This document shows, one piece after another, positions 17,722 through 26,805 of a stretch of DNA of 37,394 bases. Positions within the stretch are counted from its first letter, which is position 1; the number at the start of each line of letters is the position of its first letter. The notes below the pieces were generated by a model. That model did no database searches. It worked only from the letters and a program-made list of their open reading frames with translations, and had not been told where the DNA came from. The position numbers and the translations under genes are program-made. The DNA lies in NCBI GenBank assembly GCA_002694465.1, contig NZMG01000012.1, forward strand, positions 11,037 to 48,430. The letters run 5' to 3'. Source of the stretch: Flavobacteriaceae bacterium (GTDB lineage: Bacteria > Bacteroidota > Bacteroidia > Flavobacteriales > Flavobacteriaceae).

Positions 17722-19236
17722 ATGAAGAAAAATAAAAGAAAGAAGAAAGCATCAGGAGGACATGATAATAGTAATCAAGGTCCTTTCTTCCCCTCTATTC
17801 AAACAAAATTAGCCATTGGAAAGGCAGATGATGTTTATGAAAAGGAAGCCGATACTGTTGCAGATAAAGTGGTAAATACTTCTACTGAAGGCACTTCCAT
17901 CCAGAAAAAAGGAGGCGAAGAAGAACAGCTTCAGGAAAAACCATTGTCGCAATCTATATCAACACTTCAGAAACAGGAAATGCCTGCGGAAGAAGAGCCT
18001 GTTCAAAAAGCAGAAGCAAAAGAAGAGGAACCTGTTCAGAAAATGGAAGAAGAAGAGGCTGTACAACAGAAAGGAGAAGAAGAGGAAGCGCAAACCAAAC
18101 CCGAGGAAGAGGAAGCGCAAACCAAACCCGAGGAAGAGGAAGAAAAAGTCCAAAAAAAAGGGAATGGAAAAAGTGCAAATCCAAGAATTGAATCCACGAT
18201 TAAATCCACAAAAGGGCAAGGACAAAAAATGGATCCATCCACGCAAAGAACGATGGAAAAAGGCTTTGGAGCAGATTTTAGCGACATAAACATCCATACC
18301 GATTCAAAAGCGCAAGAAACAAGTCATGAGTTAGGGGCACAAGCCTTTACAACAGGCAATGACATCTATTTTAATGAAGGGAAATACAACCCAAATTCGA
18401 AAGAAGGGAAACATTTATTAGCGCACGAATTAACACATACTATTCAACAAACAGGAACCATTGAAAAAAAGATTCAAAAAAATCCAGAAACCGCTACTTC
18501 GTTGATTAGTAGAATGAAGGAACTCAAAAAAATAGCGTTGAATGACGCAAGCAATTTTACAGACGAATTAAGAGTAGAGTTTATTAATGGTTTAAACCAA
18601 ATATTTAGTGGCATGACAGTCAACCACTTTAATCATGCTAATGTTGAAGCCTATCCAGAAGGGGGGAAATTAAATGCAAAATCCATTTATTTTTCTGCAA
18701 ATCCATCTGTACATAAATATAATCCAGGGGTTACAAAATCTGGGGCAACCATGTTTGGGTCATTTATGCCTGGAATTGTTCCATCGGGCCAACAAGCAGA
18801 AGCTATTATAATATTAGGTCCCAATTGTATTATGGATACCATATCCTACACGCAATCTATTTTGGAACATGAAGCTATCCATGTAAATCAAACCTACACC
18901 AACACAGGTAGCAATAAAGAAAGTAATGATGAAATTGTTGCCTATTCAGAACAATTTAGTAGGATTTATAGTTTTTCGGAAGCAGAAATTTATAGTCAAT
19001 TAACATTATGGCTCAAATATTTTGTTTATGCGGATAAGTCATTTCAAGACAATGCCCTAGAGAGAACCATTTATCATTTGCTATATCGATATGATCAAAT
19101 GTTAGCACCCACTATTCTTGAAAAAATAGCAGATGTAAAAAAATGGATTACCAATAACTTAAAAGGAGATAAAGTTGCAAAAGCTCAAGAAGCATTAAGC
19201 TACATAGAATATACTTTACAAAATAAAAACCCTTAA
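17722..19236 (+). CDS. DUF4157 eCIS cargo-type protein with a second HExxH site
   Basis: A 504-aa protein from the ATG at 17722; an in-frame TTG further upstream at 17698 overlaps the tape-measure gene and is not needed. Residues 25-51 form a leader shared with the next gene (core KLAIGKADDVYEKEAD). Residues about 60-145 are acidic and Gln-rich with a 9-residue repeat. The DUF4157 domain follows, at about 175-243, with HELTH at 235-239. The C-terminal domain has a separate HEAIH at 383-387 and a downstream DEIVAYSE (E404 as possible third zinc ligand), the pattern of a gluzincin-like metallopeptidase. DUF4157 is strongly associated with eCIS cargo. No signal peptide. The protease activity is inferred. 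Confidence 0.82.
   Translation: MKKNKRKKKASGGHDNSNQGPFFPSIQTKLAIGKADDVYEKEADTVADKVVNTSTEGTSIQKKGGEEEQLQEKPLSQSISTLQKQEMPAEEEPVQKAEAKEEEPVQKMEEEEAVQQKGEEEEAQTKPEEEEAQTKPEEEEEKVQKKGNGKSANPRIESTIKSTKGQGQKMDPSTQRTMEKGFGADFSDINIHTDSKAQETSHELGAQAFTTGNDIYFNEGKYNPNSKEGKHLLAHELTHTIQQTGTIEKKIQKNPETATSLISRMKELKKIALNDASNFTDELRVEFINGLNQIFSGMTVNHFNHANVEAYPEGGKLNAKSIYFSANPSVHKYNPGVTKSGATMFGSFMPGIVPSGQQAEAIIILGPNCIMDTISYTQSILEHEAIHVNQTYTNTGSNKESNDEIVAYSEQFSRIYSFSEAEIYSQLTLWLKYFVYADKSFQDNALERTIYHLLYRYDQMLAPTILEKIADVKKWITNNLKGDKVAKAQEALSYIEYTLQNKNP
18079..18142 (+). repeat. 27-bp tandem repeat, about 2.4 copies, in the acidic region of a cargo gene
   Basis: The 27-base unit at 18079-18105 is repeated exactly at 18106-18132 and followed by a partial copy to 18142. 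It encodes EEEEAQTKP twice and then EEEE. Because the period is a multiple of three, copy-number change would lengthen or shorten the linker without shifting the frame. Confidence 0.9.
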
Positions 19237-19245
19237 AAGAAGAAA

Positions 19246-22200
19246 ATGCGGGCATTTGCCAAAAATAACACCCAAAATAGTTCTCCCAATACTGCTGTGC
19301 AGAAAAAGGGAGAAGATAATTTTTTTGGGGTTCAGGCAAAGCTCGCTATTGGCAAAGCAAATGATAAATACGAAACAGAGGCAGATGCTGTAGCAGATAA
19401 AGTAGTTAAAAAAACAAAAAACAAAAACACGCCTTTTGGTGGAGAATCCTTCTTCCCTAGCAAAGCTACTCCCATTCAAAAATCTCCTTTTATAGAAGTT
19501 CAACAAAAAGAAGAGACCGAAGAAATTCAAGAAAAGCCTCTAGCTGAAACGATTACTCCTGTAGTACAATTAGCTTCGGAAGATGAAGAAATTCAAGAAA
19601 AATGTGCTGAGTGCGATACCGAAGAAATGGTGCAAAAAGCAGGCATCGTATTCCCAGAATTACCCGAAGTTACTGAACAAGCACCGGCTACAGAAGCAAC
19701 CACCGAAAACTTAGAAGAGGCTTCAACCGAAGAAGCTGCACCAGAAGGAGCAGAAGTTCCTACCCCCAAAGGGCAAATCACCCTCCCTACTCCAAAAAAG
19801 AACAAAAAGGAAAGGAAGGAAGAGATGCCTCTTCAAACAAAGAGTAAAAACAGCAACAAAAGCTCTAGCGGTGTTGAATCGCAACTAAAAGCATCCAAAG
19901 GCGGAGGATCTAATCTTTCCCAAAGAACGCAACAAGAGATGGATTCGAGTTTTGGTGCAAATTTTAGTAATGTAAAAATTCACACAGATTCACAAGCGAT
20001 TCAAATGAATCAGCAACTTGGAGCACATGCATTTACCAATGGAAATGATATCTATTTTAACGAGGGAAAGTATAATCCAGAAACTCCTTCGGGAAAGCAT
20101 TTATTAGCGCACGAACTTACCCATACCATTCAGCAGGGCGCTTCTTCTACCAGTATTCAAAAGTTTGCGCCAGAGGCTAAAACCGTAACTCCAGAAACAG
20201 CAGGAGAAAAACCAAATGACGGGGCACAAGTAGAAGGAAAAGCTAATACAAAAATTGATAACGATCCCAATGTAGAAGAGGGTGATGATTTAAGCGAAGA
20301 AGAAAAAAGAGAAAAAGAAAGCCCTAATCGTGGCGAAGTCCACCAAGAAAAAGGAAGTGTTCAAGCAGAAGGTGTTTCCTCGCCAGAAGTAGACCGTGGA
20401 AGCGAAGCTATTGAAAAGACAACTACCCAAAAAGAGGAACTTAACTCACAAGTTAATGAAGAAACTCCAGCTGCAGAAGAAGAAGCCCCTACGGAAGGGA
20501 CTAAGGAAGTATCTAATATGGCACAAGCCGATTTAGCCGCTCAGGAAGCTACACAAGCAGAACAAGCGGCACAAGCTGTGGTGATTCCCGCTGCGCCACA
20601 ACCGTTTCAACATCCAGATGTTTCAGCCCCTGTAGACAGTGCAGGCGAAGCCTTGCCCAGACAGGCATCTATTGATACTCAGGTACGCGGATTAGGCTAT
20701 ATTGGTGAAATGCTTCGGGAAAAGGGTTATGAAGTAAAGCAACATGCTGCCGAAAAAGAAATTCACGCCCACGGAATGCAAGCTGTTATTGCGAAACAAA
20801 AAGAAGATTTAGCACTTGCCAAGGAAGGAACTTCAAAGATTGAAACCCAAAACGAAGAACGTAAAGAGATTTCAGAAAAAAGTAAAAAAGCCTTAGATGA
20901 AAGCAAACAAAGACAGCAATTTGTTGCTACTGAAGCACCTGGTCTAAAACAAGAGGCAGATGAAGGAAAAAGTGATTCTTCGGCTTTAGCGAGTGATGCA
21001 AATTCAAAGGCGGCTCAAAGTCAGAGCGAAATTCCAGACGACCCTGATGCACGTGCCGATGGCGAACAGCAAGCTGAAGAGATGAATCAAACGTCAGACG
21101 GGGCTCAATCCATGGACGATGCCATTACACAAACGGGGGAAAGAGCACAACAATACATTCAGGACGCCGAAACAGCTTCAGAAGATAATCAGCAGTCCGA
21201 AACGACCATTTCAGAGAATGATGGAATCATCGCTCAAATTGACGGACGAACTGCCGAAATGAATGCTTCAAATGAAGCAAGTGAAGCCAGTATTACCAAT
21301 GTGAGCACAGGACCCGATTTAGTAAGGCAACATTCCCAAAGAGCAGCTCAATCTGGAGAAGAACTTATTGCCGCTTCTATTGTCATTGAAACAGAACTAA
21401 ATTCAATTCAGGAAGAATATTTGGCTAGTATGGCTTCCATTGAAAGTAAAGAAGATGCTCAGAAAAGAGTTCAGGAGGAACAAGAACAACAGACACCAGA
21501 AGTTAGCCCACAGGAGCAACAACTATATGAGTTAGCAGCGCTAACAGATGAGGAACAGCAAGAGCAAATTTCTCAAATGAGTGAGGAAGAAAAACAAGGG
21601 ATACTTGCTACGCTTGATATGACCATTGCTAATACTCCTGATAATGGAACAGACGCTACCGAAGGAGCACGCACTCAAGTCACAACCGGTTGGGGGCAAG
21701 GACTTCAAGATGCTCAGGATACTGTGGTGAGATTTGGACTTGAAAGTCAGTTTGGAGCCTTAGGAACTGCCGCTGCAGACGGAATGGGTCTGGGAGTTCC
21801 CGATCCTGGGGACCCAAGAGCCCCTCGTATACAAGAAGTAGATAATGCTCGAGCTCAACGCTTAAGTGGAGTATTAGATATCGCCGATCAAAATATGAGT
21901 CATCTTTCTGAAGAACAACAACGATTGCTTGCGGAAAGATTGGTTGCAGAGTCTATTACCGATGATATAGCCAACATCAATGTGCTGCAAATGGGTAGAG
22001 ATATGCTCATAGGAATGGTAAATCCTGCCATGGCACTACAAGGTGTTGTAGGTGGTTTGGAAAAAACATTCTCTGGTGTAGCTAATATATTTAATGCAGA
22101 AGCTTGGGAAAAAGACCCACTTGGAAACTTGCTTCAAATTGCCGCAGACATTTCTACGGGGCTCGCTATGGTATTCTCATCTATTTTGGGAATTGCAGGG

Positions 22201-23619
22201 ATGATTACCGCATTGATGATTGCATTAACCATCATTTCTTGGGGAACACTATCACCCGTTACGGGACCCGTAATTGGTTGGATGGGAACAGTAATGACCT
22301 ATGCAGGATGGGGAGCAATTATTTCTGGAATTCTTGCGGTCTATTACAATAGTCTAGCCTATATCAAAAATTTAAATGATGCTGGTACTGCAGAAACAGC
22401 TAGAGAGTTATTTGGCAATACCGAACAAATGAAACAAAATGCTAGCGATGGCTTCCAAGGGGCTATGGCTATCGTAGAAGGTGTTGGAGCAGTTAAAATG
22501 GCTCCTGGCATGCGTTCTGGGCAATTATTAGCAGACTTACCACCTAATCCAGGAGCTTTTGCCAGACAGACATTGAGAGGTGCTAGAGAAGGACTTTCTA
22601 ATATGGCATCTTTACCTGCTCGGGCCGCTAGAGGAGCAAGACGATTATTTTCTGGCGGAAGACAGGGATTGGTTGCTTTCAAGAGAAAATTACAAGCATT
22701 TTTTAGAAGAGCGGATGGTCCCGATATAGACAGCCCAGGAACGGTAAGAAATACAACACCCGATGGTGGAGATTTAGGAAATTTCCAAGGAAGAAGAGTT
22801 AATGCAGAAATGGATCTTCCAGACGGGCACAAAGCTAGGGTGCTAGACGATGGTCAATGTGCTATCTGTAGTAATTGTGAAAGAATACGAGGAAAATATG
22901 GCGAGGATTTAGATGCAAATCCTGATTTAGATGCTGAACTAAGAGGGTATGAACAAAGGTTAGCACAAGACCCAAATGATGTGGCCGCAATCTATGGCCA
23001 AAGAAAAGTTCACAATCAATTAAGGGAGATACAAGTTGAGCGAATTGAACCTCGGGTTAGAGCCATGGAGGAGAGAATAAATAATGGGGATCGAACCATA
23101 ACGAGAGAAGAGTATAAACAATATGATAGAGATAGACGACTCCTTGAGGATGGTCGCGGGAATACTGGTAACGCTCCAGATGTAGAAAGAACTCCAAGCC
23201 ATGGGGCTCCTGGTTCTCCCGAACACAAGGCACAGCGTTGGCAGGAATACCAAGATCGAGGTGGAGAATGGACATTCGAGCGCTGGGAAAAACAATATGA
23301 GGTTAATATGCGACAAGCTAGACAAGCTAATCAAGCGATGGATGCGTATCATGAAAGACTGGGGTGGGGAGAAAGAGAGGTAACCTTAGACGCTAACGGA
23401 CAACCAAGAAGATTGGATATTGCAGATGTTTCTACTCAAAGAGGAATTGAGCATAAAACAGGTTACCAAACTGCAAATGAGTTTAACCTCTCTGAAATTG
23501 CCCGAGACCGGATATTAATGCAAAATGGATGGAAAATTGAATGGGTATTTGAAGGAACTGCAAGTAAAAACCTTATGCAGAGCCTAATTGATGCTGGAAT
23601 TCCTTTTAAGTTTATTTAA
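19246..23619 (+). CDS. DUF4157 eCIS cargo with C-terminal PD-(D/E)xK nuclease-like toxin domain
   Basis: A 1457-aa multidomain protein. Residues 27-54 repeat the leader of the upstream cargo protein (KLAIGKANDKYETEAD). The DUF4157 domain is at about 230-297 with HELTH at 289-293. Residues about 300-950 are a long Glu/Gln/Ala-rich helical, probably coiled-coil, region. A hydrophobic stretch at about 970-1036 (GLAMVFSSILGIAGMITALM and on) could insert in a membrane. A Cys cluster CAICSNC lies at 1205-1211. The C-terminus has RRLDIAD with D1391 and GIEHKTG with E1402 and K1404, matching a D-x(n)-ExK nuclease core, then ARDRILMQNGWKIEWVF. This is a polymorphic-toxin layout with an injection-system N-terminus. 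Cargo status and nuclease activity are inferred. Confidence 0.85.
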   Translation: MRAFAKNNTQNSSPNTAVQKKGEDNFFGVQAKLAIGKANDKYETEADAVADKVVKKTKNKNTPFGGESFFPSKATPIQKSPFIEVQQKEETEEIQEKPLAETITPVVQLASEDEEIQEKCAECDTEEMVQKAGIVFPELPEVTEQAPATEATTENLEEASTEEAAPEGAEVPTPKGQITLPTPKKNKKERKEEMPLQTKSKNSNKSSSGVESQLKASKGGGSNLSQRTQQEMDSSFGANFSNVKIHTDSQAIQMNQQLGAHAFTNGNDIYFNEGKYNPETPSGKHLLAHELTHTIQQGASSTSIQKFAPEAKTVTPETAGEKPNDGAQVEGKANTKIDNDPNVEEGDDLSEEEKREKESPNRGEVHQEKGSVQAEGVSSPEVDRGSEAIEKTTTQKEELNSQVNEETPAAEEEAPTEGTKEVSNMAQADLAAQEATQAEQAAQAVVIPAAPQPFQHPDVSAPVDSAGEALPRQASIDTQVRGLGYIGEMLREKGYEVKQHAAEKEIHAHGMQAVIAKQKEDLALAKEGTSKIETQNEERKEISEKSKKALDESKQRQQFVATEAPGLKQEADEGKSDSSALASDANSKAAQSQSEIPDDPDARADGEQQAEEMNQTSDGAQSMDDAITQTGERAQQYIQDAETASEDNQQSETTISENDGIIAQIDGRTAEMNASNEASEASITNVSTGPDLVRQHSQRAAQSGEELIAASIVIETELNSIQEEYLASMASIESKEDAQKRVQEEQEQQTPEVSPQEQQLYELAALTDEEQQEQISQMSEEEKQGILATLDMTIANTPDNGTDATEGARTQVTTGWGQGLQDAQDTVVRFGLESQFGALGTAAADGMGLGVPDPGDPRAPRIQEVDNARAQRLSGVLDIADQNMSHLSEEQQRLLAERLVAESITDDIANINVLQMGRDMLIGMVNPAMALQGVVGGLEKTFSGVANIFNAEAWEKDPLGNLLQIAADISTGLAMVFSSILGIAGMITALMIALTIISWGTLSPVTGPVIGWMGTVMTYAGWGAIISGILAVYYNSLAYIKNLNDAGTAETARELFGNTEQMKQNASDGFQGAMAIVEGVGAVKMAPGMRSGQLLADLPPNPGAFARQTLRGAREGLSNMASLPARAARGARRLFSGGRQGLVAFKRKLQAFFRRADGPDIDSPGTVRNTTPDGGDLGNFQGRRVNAEMDLPDGHKARVLDDGQCAICSNCERIRGKYGEDLDANPDLDAELRGYEQRLAQDPNDVAAIYGQRKVHNQLREIQVERIEPRVRAMEERINNGDRTITREEYKQYDRDRRLLEDGRGNTGNAPDVERTPSHGAPGSPEHKAQRWQEYQDRGGEWTFERWEKQYEVNMRQARQANQAMDAYHERLGWGEREVTLDANGQPRRLDIADVSTQRGIEHKTGYQTANEFNLSEIARDRILMQNGWKIEWVFEGTASKNLMQSLIDAGIPFKFI

Positions 23620-23635
23620 TCCCTAACTTTATAAA

Positions 23636-24094
23636 ATGAATATTAAAATAAATAATAATATGAGAGAAGATTTTGAAAATTGGTTGTTTGCCATGGATGA
23701 TGAATTAGATAAATTCCTAACTGAATTACCAACGGAAGTATCTAAAAAATTAAATTATACTCCAGAATCGCTGGATATATTAGAAGAATGGATGCTCAAA
23801 AATTTTAGCGATCACAAAGAATTGCTATCGAAAAACAATAAAAAAGTCCAAGATAATATCTCAAGATATATAGGTGAAACATTTAGAAAAAATCTTGATT
23901 CAAAATGGAGCATAAGGTTTGATGACCAAAAATTTGCCTTCTTTGGGCTTCCTATTTTAATTGAAAAAGAAAATGGAAATACTATTGTTTGCCCACACAC
24001 TTTAAGCACAACAACACTTGCTAGAAGAGAGGCAAATTTTCTTAGCACCATCCTTTTTAATAACATTACTCGATTAGGAGAGAAAAGAACTTAG
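23636..24094 (+). CDS. Putative immunity protein for the nuclease cargo
   Basis: A 152-aa acidic, soluble protein starting 16 bases after the toxin gene (ATG at 23636; a second in-frame ATG at 23660 is possible). It has a helical N-terminal half, TPESLDILEEWML, then ISRYIGETFRKNLDSKWSI, and a short strand region FAFFGLPILIE ending CPHTLSTTTL. Patterns of this kind (P-S-x-L-x-x-LE-x-W, R-Y-x-G-E-x-F-R-x-x-L-x-x-x-W) occur in immunity-like small proteins of polymorphic toxin loci. Position, size and order all fit immunity. No direct evidence of binding can be read from the sequence. Confidence 0.6.
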   Translation: MNIKINNNMREDFENWLFAMDDELDKFLTELPTEVSKKLNYTPESLDILEEWMLKNFSDHKELLSKNNKKVQDNISRYIGETFRKNLDSKWSIRFDDQKFAFFGLPILIEKENGNTIVCPHTLSTTTLARREANFLSTILFNNITRLGEKRT

Positions 24095-24099
24095 CATTT

Positions 24100-24115
24100 A
24101 GGGGTAAACACCCCT
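24100..24115 (+). other. Short perfect hairpin between the immunity gene and the patatin gene
   Basis: AGGGGT, a four-base loop AAAC, then ACCCCT. The 6-bp GC-rich stem has no U-tract after it, so it is not a standard terminator. It sits in the largest internal gap of the later operon (24095-24219) and could protect an mRNA end or reduce read-through. Confidence 0.35.
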
Positions 24116-24212
24116 TGTATCAGCTAGTTAATAATTGTAAATTAGAATCATAGTATAAGAAACAATCAAAAAAAAGAAAGTAATGACCCGTTTTTTTAAG
24201 GATATTTTGAGA

Positions 24213-24221
24213 TTTTTTTTT
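24213..24221 (+). repeat. T9 homopolymer at the 5' end of the patatin gene
   Basis: Nine consecutive T residues lie between the ATG at 24183 and the patatin frame. With eight T the reading frame from that ATG continues into the patatin protein (MTRFFKDILRFFLRSIT). With nine it ends at the TAG at 24225. This may be a slippery tract giving phase variation, a programmed shift, or a sequencing error. Confidence 0.6.
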
Positions 24222-26805
24222 GCGTAGTATTACTTGTCTTTTTAAGTACAATTGTCTCATAGCGCAACTTGAGCATTTAAAAAAGTCTTTTAAAAACTTC
24301 TTTAAAGCCTCCATCTTAAGCTTAGTAGTTATTGTAATAATTTTATTATTACTCACAAAAATGGATCAAGCTTTTACCATGATGGTAGACTTGGTCGAAA
24401 ATCAAAACTCTAAATTCTCCTTACTACTTTCTTTTCTCTTTATAAATGCGCTTGCCATCGTATTGTCCCACTACCCCATTTACACCTATTATGCAGCAAA
24501 TCTTAATAACTCAAGAGATTATACGGTTTGGCATAAGGTTCTTCCCTTTAATTTTTGGCCACTCAAAAAATTTCCTGCGTTTATTTATACCACAAATAAA
24601 GAAAGTACCTATCAGCCAGATAACTGGGCTAATTATCTTCGTTATTCTATTGGAATATTAATACACGGCGTTTGGATCCATTTTATTATAAGCAGTTTTC
24701 AACCCAATTTAATTTTTGAAAACTTCCCCTTGCCTGTAGTAAAAACCATCATTTATCTTTTATTGCTCGTTCCTCTTATTGCGTACATTTATGTAAAGGA
24801 GAAATTCACATTCTATCAAAGAACTACCGAGAAAGATGGCACCCCTCTTCCAAATGAAACCCTAGTAAAAAATGCCGAAAAACTAAAAATCTATTATAAA
24901 AGATTAGGAATAGGGTATTTCTTTGTTGGATTTATTTGTTTGCTCCTTTTAATTATCACCATTTTCATTGCAAACTTTAGTCCTGGAGGATTTGTTATCA
25001 TGCTACTTACGAGTTACGCTTTTATGTTTAACTATGTATTTTTTAGAATTTTACGAACCTCATCTTCAAAAGTAAAAGCCACCTTAGAAAGTCCATTACT
25101 GCTACCCATTTCTCTTTTTATTGGTTTGATTCGGTACTTCGAAAAATCTGAAAACTACTTATCCTTATTTAATTTCAATTTTATTGTTTCCATCGCAATT
25201 CTTGTTTATTCTACTATGGCTAGCATTAAAGGTTGGGGACTTACTAACGGGATACCTATTCTATTAGCCTTCTTTTATTTCTACTATTTTATCATTGCTA
25301 GTTTAGGAAAATACTTTTTCGTCGCAAAGAAATTAAACCTTTTCTCAACGAGGCGATTTAAGGTGTTATTTATTGCTTCAGCTATTCTTATAACGTTAAT
25401 TATAATAAGTCGTATTTTCAGTATTGAAACTCGAACTCACGAACTTGATTTGGTTGAAAACACTAAGTTTCCTGTAAACGAACTTCAGTTTTGGGACAGT
25501 ATTCAAAAAAAGCAAAACCCTACCCTATTCTTTATTGCTTCTCACGGAGGCGGATTAAAAGCGAATGTTTGGACACTTAATGTGGTAAATACACTTCAAA
25601 AAGAAACACAAGGAAAACTTTTGGACAATACATTAGCCCTTTCTGGAGCCTCTGGAGGCTCCCTTGGATTAGCTTTATATACCGGATTGTATCGTGAAGA
25701 TGGATTAAATTTTGACAAAATTCAGCAAAAGATTGATACCCTTTCTAGGCAAAACTATACCTCCATAGATTTAACCTTTACATTTGGAGTTGATTCATAC
25801 CGAAAAATTTGGCCATTCAATCAAAAGTTTCGTTTACGAGATCGTCCTTACTACGCTATGCGTAAGTATCAAAACCATATCGAAGACAAAACATCCAATA
25901 TCTTGTACGATACCTCTTTTCGGGATTATTGGAAACAAGCCTTTCAGAAAACGGGGTATTTTCCAAGTTTAATTATGAATACTGCAAGCACCAAAGGGAG
26001 TCGCGGTATATTGTGGTCTGTGAAACCTAACGATTTTAATGCGATTTTTCCCTTTGCAGAAAATCTAGCAGAATTAAATGGAGAGAAAACCCTTCCCTTT
26101 TACCAGGCCGTTTCTACTACCAATAGGTTTCCTGTCTTTAGCCCCGCCGCCAAAATCCCCGGTTATGGCCATTATATAGATGCGGGTGCCATTGACAATA
26201 GCGGACTTCTAGGTTGTTTGGATCTTCACAATTATTTACTACGGAATGCGACATTTTTAAATGAAAAAAAGATTGCTTACATCGAAATAATTAATAGCAA
26301 AAGCTTGTATATAAATTATTTGGTTGAAAAATTTAAAAAAGAAAATGGTATTGAACATATAACTAAAAATGAAGTAGAAACCGACAATATTGTAGCAGAC
26401 CTCCAAACAGGGTTAAACCTCGATAAAATACCAGGGTATTTGAGTGATTATCTTGCGAATTGGGAAGCCTCACAACCAGATAAGATTCAATATTTTCAGC
26501 TATTTATGCCCCATAAAGTTTCTGTAAATGATGTGGAAGGATATCTAAACGGTGAAATGGCAGATGCTACTATAAACGATAAACTTTCCCATTTTCTTGC
26601 CGCCGAAAACAATGAAATTTTAACCCTTACTGAAAAGCCCGACAAAACCTTTTTTGACCCTTGGGAATTTTATGAACCAACACTTTCCCGTCATTTAAGT
26701 AAAAGTAGCTTGGCATATGTAAAAGCTATTTTGGAGCACCCTATGCTTCGCAAACAATTTGCAGAAATTACTGCATTAGCTAATTCACAAAATCCACAAC
26801 CATGA
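24220..26805 (+). CDS. Polytopic membrane patatin-like phospholipase
   Basis: The long frame (up to 861 aa) has an N-terminal half with roughly nine hydrophobic segments (for example ILSLVVIVIILLLLTK near residue 30 and VLFIASAILITLIIISRIFS near 385) and a C-terminal patatin domain. The catalytic signature is present: oxyanion loop HGGGLK at 442-447, nucleophile motif GASGG with S478, and the dyad Asp in DAGAIDNSG (D654). It should hydrolyse acyl chains of membrane lipids. The start is unclear: the frame begins at TTG 24220, while an ATG at 24183 reads MTRFFKDILRFFFA and stops, but joins this frame if one T of the T9 run at 24213-24221 is removed. The stop overlaps the muramidase start by 4 bases. 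Confidence 0.8.
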   Translation: MRSITCLFKYNCLIAQLEHLKKSFKNFFKASILSLVVIVIILLLLTKMDQAFTMMVDLVENQNSKFSLLLSFLFINALAIVLSHYPIYTYYAANLNNSRDYTVWHKVLPFNFWPLKKFPAFIYTTNKESTYQPDNWANYLRYSIGILIHGVWIHFIISSFQPNLIFENFPLPVVKTIIYLLLLVPLIAYIYVKEKFTFYQRTTEKDGTPLPNETLVKNAEKLKIYYKRLGIGYFFVGFICLLLLIITIFIANFSPGGFVIMLLTSYAFMFNYVFFRILRTSSSKVKATLESPLLLPISLFIGLIRYFEKSENYLSLFNFNFIVSIAILVYSTMASIKGWGLTNGIPILLAFFYFYYFIIASLGKYFFVAKKLNLFSTRRFKVLFIASAILITLIIISRIFSIETRTHELDLVENTKFPVNELQFWDSIQKKQNPTLFFIASHGGGLKANVWTLNVVNTLQKETQGKLLDNTLALSGASGGSLGLALYTGLYREDGLNFDKIQQKIDTLSRQNYTSIDLTFTFGVDSYRKIWPFNQKFRLRDRPYYAMRKYQNHIEDKTSNILYDTSFRDYWKQAFQKTGYFPSLIMNTASTKGSRGILWSVKPNDFNAIFPFAENLAELNGEKTLPFYQAVSTTNRFPVFSPAAKIPGYGHYIDAGAIDNSGLLGCLDLHNYLLRNATFLNEKKIAYIEIINSKSLYINYLVEKFKKENGIEHITKNEVETDNIVADLQTGLNLDKIPGYLSDYLANWEASQPDKIQYFQLFMPHKVSVNDVEGYLNGEMADATINDKLSHFLAAENNEILTLTEKPDKTFFDPWEFYEPTLSRHLSKSSLAYVKAILEHPMLRKQFAEITALANSQNPQP

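Noticed and set aside
18079..18142. CRISPR-like repeats
   Set aside because: The 27-base units are directly adjacent without spacers and are part of a coding frame.
17954..18297. Overlapping antisense frames of 76-112 codons opposite the acidic linker
   Set aside because: They are the complement of a Glu-rich low-complexity region and read as Phe/Leu or Ser repeats, which is the expected shadow.
22359..22832. Leftward 157-codon frame
   Set aside because: It lies wholly inside the nuclease cargo gene, with a biased composition and no start context or family.
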